Origin: Candidatus Peribacterales bacterium
GTDB taxonomy: Bacteria; Patescibacteriota; Gracilibacteria; Peribacterales; Peribacteraceae
DNA: 8,746 bases
Direction of reading: 5' to 3'
Assembly: GCA_020059985.1 (NCBI GenBank)
Contig: JAGVCI010000043.1
Span: 1 to 8,746 of the forward strand
Under the pieces are notes generated by a model. It saw only the letters and a program-made list of their open reading frames with translations. It did no database searches and was not told the origin of the DNA. Positions 1 to 6,858 of the stretch are shown here, piece by piece (position 1 is the first letter of the stretch; each line of letters begins with the position of its first letter). The position numbers and the translations under genes are program-made.

Positions 1-981
1 AAATTTCTCTACCGCGCGTGTGGGTGCGCGTTTCTCGAGCACTGCACAGAAAAACCCTTCGCTGTCATACGTCTGCGGCCAGATCCGAAGGAAAGGATGT
101 GCGGTCGATGTCCCTCGTACTTTCTGCACGCAAACTGCATCTTCTATCGCCGGATCGATATCCCACCCAGCCCAAAAGGAAGCCAAAGTTCGTGGATCGA
201 TCACGGTGAGTTGATCACTAAATTTATTCAACACGGAAGTGACGAGTTCTTCGTTCTCTTCAGGCGTAAGAGTGCAGGTCGAGTAGACGATGCGTCCGCC
301 CACTTTCGCCGCATGCACCGCAGCCTCGAGAAGCTCACGTTGGAGCCCCGCCATCTTCGCAATCGCGTGTTCATTTAAGTAATCGAGTGCGCCACTATCT
401 TTGCGGATCGTTCCTTGTGCAGTGCACGGAGCATCGATCAAGACTTTGTCGAACCGTTCGGTCATGTGTTTCCCGAACCACTGTCCGACTTTCTTCGTAA
501 TGATCACATCGACGACACCTAATCGATGAAGTGCGGTCTTTAAGGTCCAGAGTCTCTTCTCCTGCACGTCGTTCGCCACAATCACTCCAGTGTTCCCCAT
601 CATCGCAGCCATCTGCGTGGTCTTACTTCCAGGCGCTGCGGACATGTCGAGCACAGTTTCTCCTGGCTCTGGGCCAAGCAACATCGGCGGAAGCATGCTC
701 GATGCTTCTTGCATGTAGACATGACCAAGAAGATGCAGCAAATCTTTCCCTAGCGCTCTGTCGTAGTTCGCACGATCCACGAAGAATCCCTGCGGACACC
801 ATGGCACCGGAGTGAGTGTCCATTCCTGCTCCTTGGCCCATGCCCGAACCTTCTCCACCGAGGTTTTTAGAGTATTCACGCGAATACATTTTCGTAGCGG
901 TCGACTGCTCGCGTCTTTGAGAGCGGCCAAATCCGTAAACTCGCCGTATCTGTCGAATGGATGGCTTTTTTCGTGAGACAT
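1..981 (-). CDS. RsmB/NOP2-family RNA cytosine-C5 methyltransferase (3' end cut by window)
   Basis: SAM-dependent methyltransferase that places a methyl group on C5 of cytosine in rRNA or tRNA; it acts in the cytoplasm. The minus-strand frame is open from ATG at 981 to the window edge, 327 codons with no stop. Visible motifs: an N-terminal CIRVNTLK segment (32-39), YMQEASSMLP (89-98), the SAM-binding loop DMSAAPGSKTT (112-122), motif IV DAPC (183-186) and motif VI YSTCTLTPEEN (233-243). Cys186 and Cys236 fit the two catalytic cysteines of the family, one releasing the product and one forming the covalent adduct. The last residues (RIWPQT, then GFFCAVLEK) are the usual end of the catalytic domain, so little is probably missing unless a PUA-like tail follows. 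There is no NusB-like N-terminal domain, so it is closer in architecture to RsmF/NOP2 than to classical RsmB. The target nucleotide cannot be told. No Shine-Dalgarno precedes the start. Confidence 0.93.
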   Translation of the reverse strand, partial: MSHEKSHPFDRYGEFTDLAALKDASSRPLRKCIRVNTLKTSVEKVRAWAKEQEWTLTPVPWCPQGFFVDRANYDRALGKDLLHLLGHVYMQEASSMLPPMLLGPEPGETVLDMSAAPGSKTTQMAAMMGNTGVIVANDVQEKRLWTLKTALHRLGVVDVIITKKVGQWFGKHMTERFDKVLIDAPCTAQGTIRKDSGALDYLNEHAIAKMAGLQRELLEAAVHAAKVGGRIVYSTCTLTPEENEELVTSVLNKFSDQLTVIDPRTLASFWAGWDIDPAIEDAVCVQKVRGTSTAHPFLRIWPQTYDSEGFFCAVLEKRAPTRAVEKF

Positions 982-984
982 GAA

Positions 985-1012
985 TTGACAAGTTATACTG
1001 ACATACTACGAT
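985..1012 (+). promoter_or_regulatory. Candidate sigma-70 promoter for the HTH gene at 1022
   Basis: A perfect -35 box TTGACA (985-990) is followed after 16 bp by TACGAT (1007-1012), four of six matches to the -10 consensus. Transcription would start near 1019, only about 3 nt before the ATG at 1022, giving an essentially leaderless mRNA. An alternative -10, TATACT (994-999), would give a leader of about 16 nt but has no good -35. On the other strand TATAAC (997 down to 992) could serve the methyltransferase gene, again with a leader of only a few nt and no -35. The 40-bp gap must hold both divergent promoters. Confidence 0.4.
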
Positions 1013-1021
1013 ATCCCTTCT

Positions 1022-1669
1022 ATGCCCAATGATACGTCAGAAATCGGCCGTCTGACATTCGAAAGCGCCGGAACGTTACCTGGAAAGCACTACCCTCCGA
1101 CAGAGGTAGCGCGCATCTGCCGAGTGAGTACTCAGATCATCGAGCGCTGTTTTGATAAAGGTGAACTCAAAGGACATCACGTCCCTGAGAGTAAGTTCCG
1201 CCGAGTGCCTTATGCCAATCTCGTAGATTTTATGCGCAAAAATAAGCTCAGCGACATTCCCTCTCCACAGCAAAACTATCTGGTGATCACACCGTACATT
1301 ACTCAAGAAATTCATGACCAGCTCGAAGCACTGATGGCCGACGCATTCGACGATGTAAAAGTGAATGTCGTAGCCTACAAGCATCTCGCTTGGGAGGATG
1401 CCGACGCATTACAGCAATCAGAACCGCCTCGGATCATCATCGAAGAACCAGAGAACGGTCAGCACCCACCGATTACCGAATCTTTCCTCAAACGACTCCC
1501 CGAAAGAATCAGGAAACGCATTCGTCCTAAAACTAAAACTGTTCGGTTCGGAGAAGCGTTCACTGAAATGAACAATGCAGTACTGCGCATATCCAATGTG
1601 TATCCAAACAAAGCGAATTGGGAGAAAAACGTACAGGAAAGGTACAAACGAAATCAACGAAGTATGTAA
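1022..1669 (+). CDS. HTH DNA-binding protein with a putative degenerate receiver domain
   Basis: A 215-residue putative transcription regulator of unknown target. Residues 24-74 read as a MerR/excisionase-type (HTH_17-like) winged helix: YPPTEVARICRVS, then FDKGELKGHHVP, then FRRVPYANLVDFMRKNKL. This is the arrangement of BldC-like HTH modules that are often fused to response-regulator receivers. Residues 85-190 start with a beta-strand-like NYLVIT and contain PRIIIEEP (136-143) where a receiver would carry its phospho-acceptor strand, ending in an amphipathic segment (FGEAFTEMNNAVLRI). The acidic pair and the invariant Asp and Lys of an active receiver are not visible, so if it is a receiver it is a pseudo-receiver; this is inference from pattern. 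The tail (191-215) is basic and probably disordered. ATG at 1022 is chosen because the HTH needs this frame and a candidate promoter lies just upstream. It converges on leuS with 6 bp between the stops. Confidence 0.75.
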   Translation: MPNDTSEIGRLTFESAGTLPGKHYPPTEVARICRVSTQIIERCFDKGELKGHHVPESKFRRVPYANLVDFMRKNKLSDIPSPQQNYLVITPYITQEIHDQLEALMADAFDDVKVNVVAYKHLAWEDADALQQSEPPRIIIEEPENGQHPPITESFLKRLPERIRKRIRPKTKTVRFGEAFTEMNNAVLRISNVYPNKANWEKNVQERYKRNQRSM

Positions 1670-1675
1670 GCGCGT

Positions 1676-4090
1676 TTACGAGACAACCAAACTCACTAAT
1701 TTTCCTTTCACATAAATTTCCTTCTTCGGATCTTTCCCTTCCAGGAATTTCTGCACGTTGGGATTGCTCTTAGCCTGCGCGATAATTTCTTTTTCGGGTG
1801 TCTCCGTGGCGACTGTGATCTGTCCACGGACTTTTCCGTTCACCTGCACTGCAATCGTCATACTGTCGGTGACAAGCATCGCTTCATCGTAAGTCGGCCA
1901 CTCTTGGTCGATCACGAAACCCTTTCCACCCATGTGCTCCCAGAGTTCCTCAGCCAGGTGTGGCGCCATCGGAGAGAGCAATTGCACAAAAATCTTCGCA
2001 GTTTCTTCACTGATCGCCTCCTCTTTCTCTGCAGCATTCAGGAACTCCATCATCGCGGAGATTGCGGTGTTGAAGTGGAGGCGTTCGGCATCATCACTCA
2101 CCTTTTTAATAACCGCATGGAGCCCTGCAGTAAGCCCTGAACTCTGTTCTACTTTTTTATTCACTTTCTCGGTGATCAAGCGGTACACACGTTGCACGAA
2201 GCGGTCGATTCCTTTGATTCCCGTGTCGCTCCAGTCCCCTCCTTCACCGAAGGGTCCCATGAACATCAGGTACATGCGGAAGATATCGCTCCCGTACTTC
2301 TGCACCAGCTCGTCGGGGCTGACGACGTTCCCCTTGGACTTACTCATCTTCGCTCCTTTATTGGTGATGAGTCCCTGGTGGAAGAGTCGTTGGAACGGTT
2401 CATCGTGTGAGACGATTCCAAAGTCCTTGAGCGCCATCATCACGAAGCGCGCGTAGATCAAGTGCATGCAAGCATGCTCCGGTCCACCGATGTAGAAATC
2501 GACCGGCATCAATTTTTTCTCTCGCTCCTTCTCGACGAGCTTCTCCATGTTTCCTTCTGCGAGGAAGCGGAGGTAGTAGAAACTACTACACACAAACGTA
2601 TCCATGGTATCGAACTCCGGTCTCCACCCTTTGCCAAAGATTTTCTCCGTGCGTGCGATGAATTCCTTGGAGTATGTGAGCGGAGATTTTCCCGTCGGCT
2701 TAAATTCCACATCAGTGGGGAGTAACCACGGGAGATGCTCTTCTGGAATCGGATGAGGATTTCCCCCGGGGTCATAGACCACTGGAATCGGTGCGCCCCA
2801 GTAGCGCTGACGTGAAACAAGCCAGTCGCGAAGCTTATACTGAATTTTCGCTTTCCCGATTTTCTTTTTCGTGAGCGTATCCGTAATTTTCTTTCTCCCT
2901 TCCAATATCGGTAGACCAGTGAATTCACCGGAATCGATAATTTTTCCCTTCACGTTGTACTTATCCACATCGTCATACACGAAGGTTTCACCACTCTCCG
3001 ATTCGATAGATTGAACGATCGGAAAATCGTACTTCTTCGCAAAATCCATATCGCGTTGATCGTGTGCAGGCACACCCATCACCACTCCTGTTCCGTAATT
3101 CATCAGAACGTAGTCAGCGACCCAGAGTGGCACCTTCGCACCCGTGAATGGATGAATGAGAAATGATCCCGTGGGTACTCCCGTTTTTCCTTTATCTCCC
3201 ATCATACGATCAAGATCAGTCTTCTTCGTCGCCAGTGTTTTGTACGCAGTAACGGTGGCTTTGTGTTCGTCGGTGATCAGCTGATCGATCAACGGATGCT
3301 CCGGTGAAATAACAGCAAATGTCACACCGTAAATGGTGTCGACCGTCGTGGTGAATGTTTCGAGCACGATGTCCTTTCCATCGACCTTCCAAGACACATC
3401 ACACCCTTCACTGCGCCCAATCCAATTGCGCTGCATGATCTTGGTTTTCTCTGGCCAATCGATCGTTTCGAGACCATCGAGTAACTTCTGCGAATACTTC
3501 GTGATATTCCAATACCACTGCGTGAGGGGTTTTTGGATCACTTCGGTTCCGCAGCGTTCACAGTGACCATCTTGTGCTTGTTCATTCGCGAGCACCGTCT
3601 GACAACTAGGACACCAGTTCACGTTTCCATCTTTGCGATACGCGAGACCATTCTTGTGCATCTGGAGGAACAACCACTGCGTCCAACGGTAGTACTCGGG
3701 TGTCGAGGTGTTCAACGCTTTATCCCAGTCATACATCACCCCCATGCGTTTGAACTGCACGATCATGTTGTCGACGTTCTCCTTTGTCGATTCTGCAGGC
3801 GGCGTTCCCGTCTTGATCGCATAGTTCTCTGCAGGGAGACCGAACGCATCAAACCCCATCGGGTGGAAGACATCTTTTCCGCGCATGCGCTGGAACCGAC
3901 ACCAGGAATCTGGGATCGAGTACTGAAACCAATGTCCGACGTGGAGGCGTGCTCCGCTTGGGTATGGAAACATCACCAAGCAATAGAAAGGGTCTTTTGC
4001 CTTGTCGAGGTCGAACGAAAACGCTTTCGCCTCTTCCCACTTCTTCTGCCACTTGGGTTCTACTGCCGAAGGATTGTAGTCGCGGGGCAC
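1676..4090 (-). CDS. leuS: Leucyl-tRNA synthetase
   Basis: Class Ia aminoacyl-tRNA synthetase that charges tRNA-Leu with leucine using ATP in the cytoplasm. The 804 residues hold all expected parts: the HIGH motif as HVGH (50-53), a zinc-knuckle pattern C160-x2-C163 and C177-x2-C180, the CP1 editing domain (about 225-415), RDWLVSRQRYWG (421-432), and KMSKS (581-585) followed by the anticodon-binding helical domain. A small C-terminal domain begins near VQVNGKVRGQ (748-757). In the editing site Thr247, Thr248, Asp251, Thr252 and Asp344 (E. coli Asp345) are kept, but the usual Arg-Pro at 249-250 is Thr-Val. The insertion E. coli carries just before KMSKS is nearly absent, as in Bacillus-type enzymes. 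The start is GTG at 4090: it is the first ATG/GTG/TTG after an in-frame TGA seven codons upstream and gives the normal N-terminus (YNPSAVEPKWQKKWEE). There is no clear ribosome binding site. The AAA+ gene lies 71 bp upstream on the same strand. Confidence 0.98.
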   Translation of the reverse strand: MPRDYNPSAVEPKWQKKWEEAKAFSFDLDKAKDPFYCLVMFPYPSGARLHVGHWFQYSIPDSWCRFQRMRGKDVFHPMGFDAFGLPAENYAIKTGTPPAESTKENVDNMIVQFKRMGVMYDWDKALNTSTPEYYRWTQWLFLQMHKNGLAYRKDGNVNWCPSCQTVLANEQAQDGHCERCGTEVIQKPLTQWYWNITKYSQKLLDGLETIDWPEKTKIMQRNWIGRSEGCDVSWKVDGKDIVLETFTTTVDTIYGVTFAVISPEHPLIDQLITDEHKATVTAYKTLATKKTDLDRMMGDKGKTGVPTGSFLIHPFTGAKVPLWVADYVLMNYGTGVVMGVPAHDQRDMDFAKKYDFPIVQSIESESGETFVYDDVDKYNVKGKIIDSGEFTGLPILEGRKKITDTLTKKKIGKAKIQYKLRDWLVSRQRYWGAPIPVVYDPGGNPHPIPEEHLPWLLPTDVEFKPTGKSPLTYSKEFIARTEKIFGKGWRPEFDTMDTFVCSSFYYLRFLAEGNMEKLVEKEREKKLMPVDFYIGGPEHACMHLIYARFVMMALKDFGIVSHDEPFQRLFHQGLITNKGAKMSKSKGNVVSPDELVQKYGSDIFRMYLMFMGPFGEGGDWSDTGIKGIDRFVQRVYRLITEKVNKKVEQSSGLTAGLHAVIKKVSDDAERLHFNTAISAMMEFLNAAEKEEAISEETAKIFVQLLSPMAPHLAEELWEHMGGKGFVIDQEWPTYDEAMLVTDSMTIAVQVNGKVRGQITVATETPEKEIIAQAKSNPNVQKFLEGKDPKKEIYVKGKLVSLVVS

Positions 4091-4161
4091 GAGGAAAATG
4101 CTACAAGGTCACTCGCATGTGGTACAGGTGTTAATAAACATTCTCATTATTGATCTGCGGA

Positions 4162-5328
4162 TCACTTCCTTCTATTTTTGAGCGCTTCCATATCTATCTC
4201 TAATGCTTGGAGCTTGCGATAAAAAGTAGCCCTATGTAGGCCTAGTTCTTTTAGAACTCTCGGAACATCGAAATGATTTCGAATGATAGAATCGACGATC
4301 GCGTTTCTGATCATTTCATCGAGAGTGAGGATTCTCGGGGATTTTTCGGCAACTTCTCTCTGTAATGCTTCGCGATTTCCAATACCCAAAATCGCAATAG
4401 CATGATCTACATCATTCATAGTTATTTTTTTTCTCTTTGATTCCACAAGACTCTGACAAATTTCCTTCATGATGAAATTGAGTTCACGAACATTGTCTTC
4501 GTATTTTCTCGTAATCAAAAAATCCAGGGCCTTCGCATCAACGGAGAACGCATCTATTTTATGCCGTTCGCAAAATCTCTGTACAAGAGTATTTACGAGA
4601 TGCTCGCGGTGAACAGGAGGCCTTTCATTGAGAGCCGGAACCCGGATTTCGCGTTCGCGAATACGAGCGAGTAGAGCCTTGTGAAATTGTTTCTGAGCAA
4701 CCATCTCTTCCAAATTCTGCGTTGTCGAAGAAACAGCGACGAATTGAGATTCATTTGTCTTATTACTTCCAAGGCGTTGATAGCGCCTGGGGTCATCAAG
4801 TGCTGTGAGCAATTTTGGTTGCGCAACCACGGGCATTTCTCCGATCTCATCCAAATAGAGAACACCACCGTTGGCTTCTTCGAAACGACCATATCTCCTT
4901 TCAGTTGAACCAGTGAATGATCCTCGTTCATGGCCAAAAAGTTCACTCTCCACCAGATGTTCGGGAATGGCAGCCATATTCACCTCGACGAATTTCGCAT
5001 TATCGCGATTAGTTTGATCGCGAAACGTCGACCAAGAGGGGTGCATATGCTGCCCCTCCGTCACTCCATTTCCATTTCCGTTTCCATTCCCATTCTCTTG
5101 AGATGCTGGAGCCAAAATATTTCGCGCCTTCGCAAGTGCATAAATCAATCTGGCAGTTGCGGTCTTACCCACGCCTGTTTCTCCTCTGAGAAGCACATTA
5201 CTATTTGCACGAACGGAAACCATTTGCGCAAAGACTCGTGCCATTTCTTCACTTCCCTCTATTTCGAAGTGATTGGCTGCTCGAATTGCCTCATGTTCTG
5301 CCGACCACTCATACTTTGGCTTAGGCAT
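4162..5328 (-). CDS. Sigma-54-activator-like AAA+ ATPase with C-terminal Fis-type HTH
   Basis: A 388-residue putative transcription activator of the NtrC/PspF class. The AAA+ domain has Walker A GETGVGKT (49-56), the L1 loop region ELFGHERGSFTGS (129-141), Walker B VLYLDEIG (156-163), arginine-finger candidates R222 and R224, and sensor II in NVREL (279-283). The C-terminus is a Fis-type HTH: a helix from TLDEMIRNAIVDSI, then VPRVLKELGLHRATFYRKLQAL (355-376). There is no N-terminal receiver, GAF or PAS domain: only about 45 residues precede Walker A, a PspF-like layout. Oddities: the loop is GSFTGS rather than GAFTGA; sensor I reads SSTTQNL (200-206) where AATNRDL is usual; and an (Asn-Gly)5 tract (79-88) lies between Walker A and the L1 loop. 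Family knowledge says the Thr of the loop is needed to touch sigma-54 and it is kept, but no sigma-54 gene is in view. The gene is visibly more A/T-rich than its neighbours. Start ATG at 5328; no Shine-Dalgarno. Confidence 0.88.
   Translation of the reverse strand: MPKPKYEWSAEHEAIRAANHFEIEGSEEMARVFAQMVSVRANSNVLLRGETGVGKTATARLIYALAKARNILAPASQENGNGNGNGNGVTEGQHMHPSWSTFRDQTNRDNAKFVEVNMAAIPEHLVESELFGHERGSFTGSTERRYGRFEEANGGVLYLDEIGEMPVVAQPKLLTALDDPRRYQRLGSNKTNESQFVAVSSTTQNLEEMVAQKQFHKALLARIREREIRVPALNERPPVHREHLVNTLVQRFCERHKIDAFSVDAKALDFLITRKYEDNVRELNFIMKEICQSLVESKRKKITMNDVDHAIAILGIGNREALQREVAEKSPRILTLDEMIRNAIVDSIIRNHFDVPRVLKELGLHRATFYRKLQALEIDMEALKNRRK
5065..5094. repeat. Hexanucleotide tandem repeat inside the AAA+ gene
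   Basis: Five consecutive 6-bp units on the plus strand: TCCATT, TCCATT, TCCGTT, TCCATT, CCCATT. On the coding (minus) strand they encode alternating Asn and Gly, residues 79-88 of the AAA+ protein. Because the unit is two codons, gain or loss of units keeps the frame and only changes linker length. Confidence 0.9.
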
Positions 5329-5356
5329 TGCTTAAATAAGGAGAATATTGCACGGC

Positions 5357-5384
5357 ATCATAAGGTTTTGGCACGCAATCGCAA
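5357..5384 (-). promoter_or_regulatory. Candidate sigma-70 promoter for the AAA+ regulator
   Basis: Read on the minus strand, TTGCGA (5384 down to 5379, four of six matches) is separated by 16 bp from TATGAT (5362 down to 5357, five of six matches). Transcription would start near 5350, leaving a leader of about 22 nt before the ATG at 5328. Sequence match only. Confidence 0.4.
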
Positions 5385-5426
5385 CGTATTTCTCGCTTTC
5401 TTTAGCCCCGTTTTCGGGTTACGTTG
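5382..5426. promoter_or_regulatory. Inverted repeats in the leader region before der
   Basis: CAACGT (5382-5387) and ACGTTG (5421-5426) are perfect inverted copies 33 bp apart. Inside them CCCG-TTTT-CGGG (5407-5418) forms a small hairpin. Together they sit in the 107-bp gap between the divergent AAA+ and der genes, about 10 bp before the der ATG. They could be an operator or a 5' leader structure, or chance; no run of T follows that would make a terminator. Confidence 0.25.
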
Positions 5427-5435
5427 TCGCGAGCA

Positions 5436-6773
5436 ATGGCCACCCTCCCCACCGTCGCGATCATTGGTCGACCCAATACCGGGAAGTCGACCCTTTTCAA
5501 CCGCCTCATCGGCCGGAGACAAGCGATTGTGAGCGATGTGCCGGGAACCACCCGCGACCACGTCGCGGGGAAGATCGAGACCGATGACATGGATTTTCTC
5601 TTGGTCGACACCGGAGGAATGGGCGGCGGAACGGAGGACAAGGATTTCGAAGATGACGTCGAAGCGCAGTCGAAACTCGCCATCGAACACGCCGACCTCA
5701 TTCTCTTTACGGTGGATAGTCGCGAGCCACTCACACGCAGTGATTTCACCATCGTCGCGACGCTCCGCAAAAAGAAAAAGAAGCACGTGCCGGTCATCAT
5801 CGTGGTGACGAAGGGCGATAACCCAGAAAATGTGGAGGGGACACTCGCCGAATACCATGAGCTTGCGATTGCTGATGAGATTATTCTGACGAGCGCAGCG
5901 CACGGGATCGGAACGGATGAACTCCGTGATCTCGTCATTCACAAATTGAATGAGCTGCACTTCGAGAAACATGTGCGAGTGGACATGGATATTCCGCGGA
6001 TTGCGCTCATTGGGAAACCGAACGTCGGAAAAAGTTCCATCATCAACGCATTCATGTCCGATCCGCAGCGCGAAAAATCACCACTGCTCGTGTCCGAAAT
6101 ACCCGGCACGACACGCGACAGTATCGACGTCTCCATCCGCAGAGAAGAGAAAGAATTCACCTTCATCGATACTGCGGGCATCAAGAACCGCACCTCGACT
6201 GAAGAAGGAATCGAAACGCATGCGTACTTCCGTAGTATCCGCGCGCTCACGGAAAGCGACATCGCCGTGCTCGTGCTCGATGGCACAGAAGCAGTGAGTA
6301 GACAGGATAAGCGGATCGCGGGACTTGCCGTGCGTGAGGGCAAAGGGCTCATTATCCTCGTCAATAAAATTGATCTCCTGACCGTTGAGCAAAAGCAGGA
6401 ACGACTCCTCGATATCCAACGGCAGCTCCCCTTCTGCAAGTTCGCGCCGATCATTGCTTGCTCGGCAACTACACGTGAAGGACTCCTCAAAATCTTCGAT
6501 GTCATCTCTGTGGTGCACGCCAGTCGCACACGTCGCTTAAACACCAAGGATCTCCACCGCTGGTACGGCGATGCCGTCTACGGACAACCGATGGGAGAGC
6601 TCTCACGGAGCAAGCACATCACCCAGGCCGAGGATATTCCTCCGACTTTCGTGCTCTTCGTGAAGGACCCGAAGAAAGTCCGCGTCTCGCAGCTCCGGTA
6701 CCTCGAAAACAACCTCAGAAAAACGTTCGAGTTCGAAGGCTCACCCATCCGCTGGATTACGAAGATAGGCTAG
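5436..6773 (+). CDS. der: Ribosome-assembly GTPase Der (EngA)
   Basis: Double-GTPase needed for maturation of the 50S ribosomal subunit. With the ATG at 5436 as residue 1 the protein has 445 residues, the usual family length. First G domain: P-loop GRPNTGKS (11-18), PGTTRD (36-41), DTGG (58-61), G4 position TKGD (125-128), SAAHGIG (153-159). Second G domain: GKPNVGKS (193-200), PGTTRD (223-228), DTAG (245-248), NKID (310-313), CSATTREG (342-349). The C-terminal KH-like domain follows, with PPTFVLFV (402-409) and LRYLENNLRKTF (420-431). The first G4 motif has Thr instead of Asn, a change tolerated in Rho-type GTPases. A TTG at 5424 would add four residues, but the ATG puts the P-loop at the normal distance and is preferred. 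A run of five lysines (112-116) precedes the G4 strand. The gene is divergent from the AAA+ gene and is followed by a strong hairpin. Confidence 0.97.
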   Translation: MATLPTVAIIGRPNTGKSTLFNRLIGRRQAIVSDVPGTTRDHVAGKIETDDMDFLLVDTGGMGGGTEDKDFEDDVEAQSKLAIEHADLILFTVDSREPLTRSDFTIVATLRKKKKKHVPVIIVVTKGDNPENVEGTLAEYHELAIADEIILTSAAHGIGTDELRDLVIHKLNELHFEKHVRVDMDIPRIALIGKPNVGKSSIINAFMSDPQREKSPLLVSEIPGTTRDSIDVSIRREEKEFTFIDTAGIKNRTSTEEGIETHAYFRSIRALTESDIAVLVLDGTEAVSRQDKRIAGLAVREGKGLIILVNKIDLLTVEQKQERLLDIQRQLPFCKFAPIIACSATTREGLLKIFDVISVVHASRTRRLNTKDLHRWYGDAVYGQPMGELSRSKHITQAEDIPPTFVLFVKDPKKVRVSQLRYLENNLRKTFEFEGSPIRWITKIG

Positions 6774-6779
6774 TAGAGC

Positions 6780-6820
6780 GATAGAGCGTTAGGAAAAACC
6801 TAACAGCCTAACGCTCTATC
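6780..6820 (+). terminator. Hairpin terminator after der, possibly bidirectional
   Basis: GATAGAGCGTTAGG (6780-6793) pairs perfectly with CCTAACGCTCTATC (6807-6820), a 14-bp stem starting 6 bp after the der stop. The following plus-strand bases are CCTCTTTTCC, a weak T tract. The loop holds a second CCTAAC (6799-6804) that can also pair with GTTAGG (6788-6793) across an AAAAA loop. Lying between der and the convergent SLOG gene, it could stop transcription from both sides, though the minus-strand side has no T run directly after the stem. Confidence 0.7.
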
Positions 6821-6858
6821 CCTCTTTTCCAATGTATAACAGACTCCGCTCGTTCCGA

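Noticed and set aside
623..991. 122-codon minus-strand reading frame starting at 991
   Set aside because: It overlaps the methyltransferase in another frame, has an Arg/Ser-rich composition without any motif, and the catalytic motifs lie in the frame starting at 981.
3533..4153. 206-codon plus-strand reading frame across the 5' part of leuS
   Set aside because: It is antisense to highly conserved LeuRS sequence and shows no recognisable domain.
4151..4164. TGATC-TGCG-GATCA inverted repeat at the 3' end of the AAA+ gene as a terminator
   Set aside because: The stem is only 5 bp, includes the stop codon and is not followed by a T run on the minus strand; read-through into leuS seems as likely.
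5229..5244. Minus-strand TGGCACG followed by TTTGC within the AAA+ coding region, resembling a -24/-12 promoter
   Set aside because: The spacing between GG and GC is 11 bp, one too long, and it lies within codons of a conserved segment.
5369..5384. Sigma-54-like site TGGCACG-CAAT-CGCA upstream of der, close to the AAA+ activator gene
   Set aside because: The GG and GC elements are 9 bp apart (5370-5371 and 5381-5382), while sigma-54 promoters need 10. The bases also overlap the candidate -35 of the AAA+ gene on the other strand.
5424..5435. TTG at 5424 as the start of der
   Set aside because: It adds only four residues not expected in the family; ATG at 5436 gives the normal N-terminus.
5358..5972. 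204-codon minus-strand reading frame opposite der
   Set aside because: It lies antisense to the first GTPase domain and has no family resemblance; the coding signal is clearly on the plus strand.
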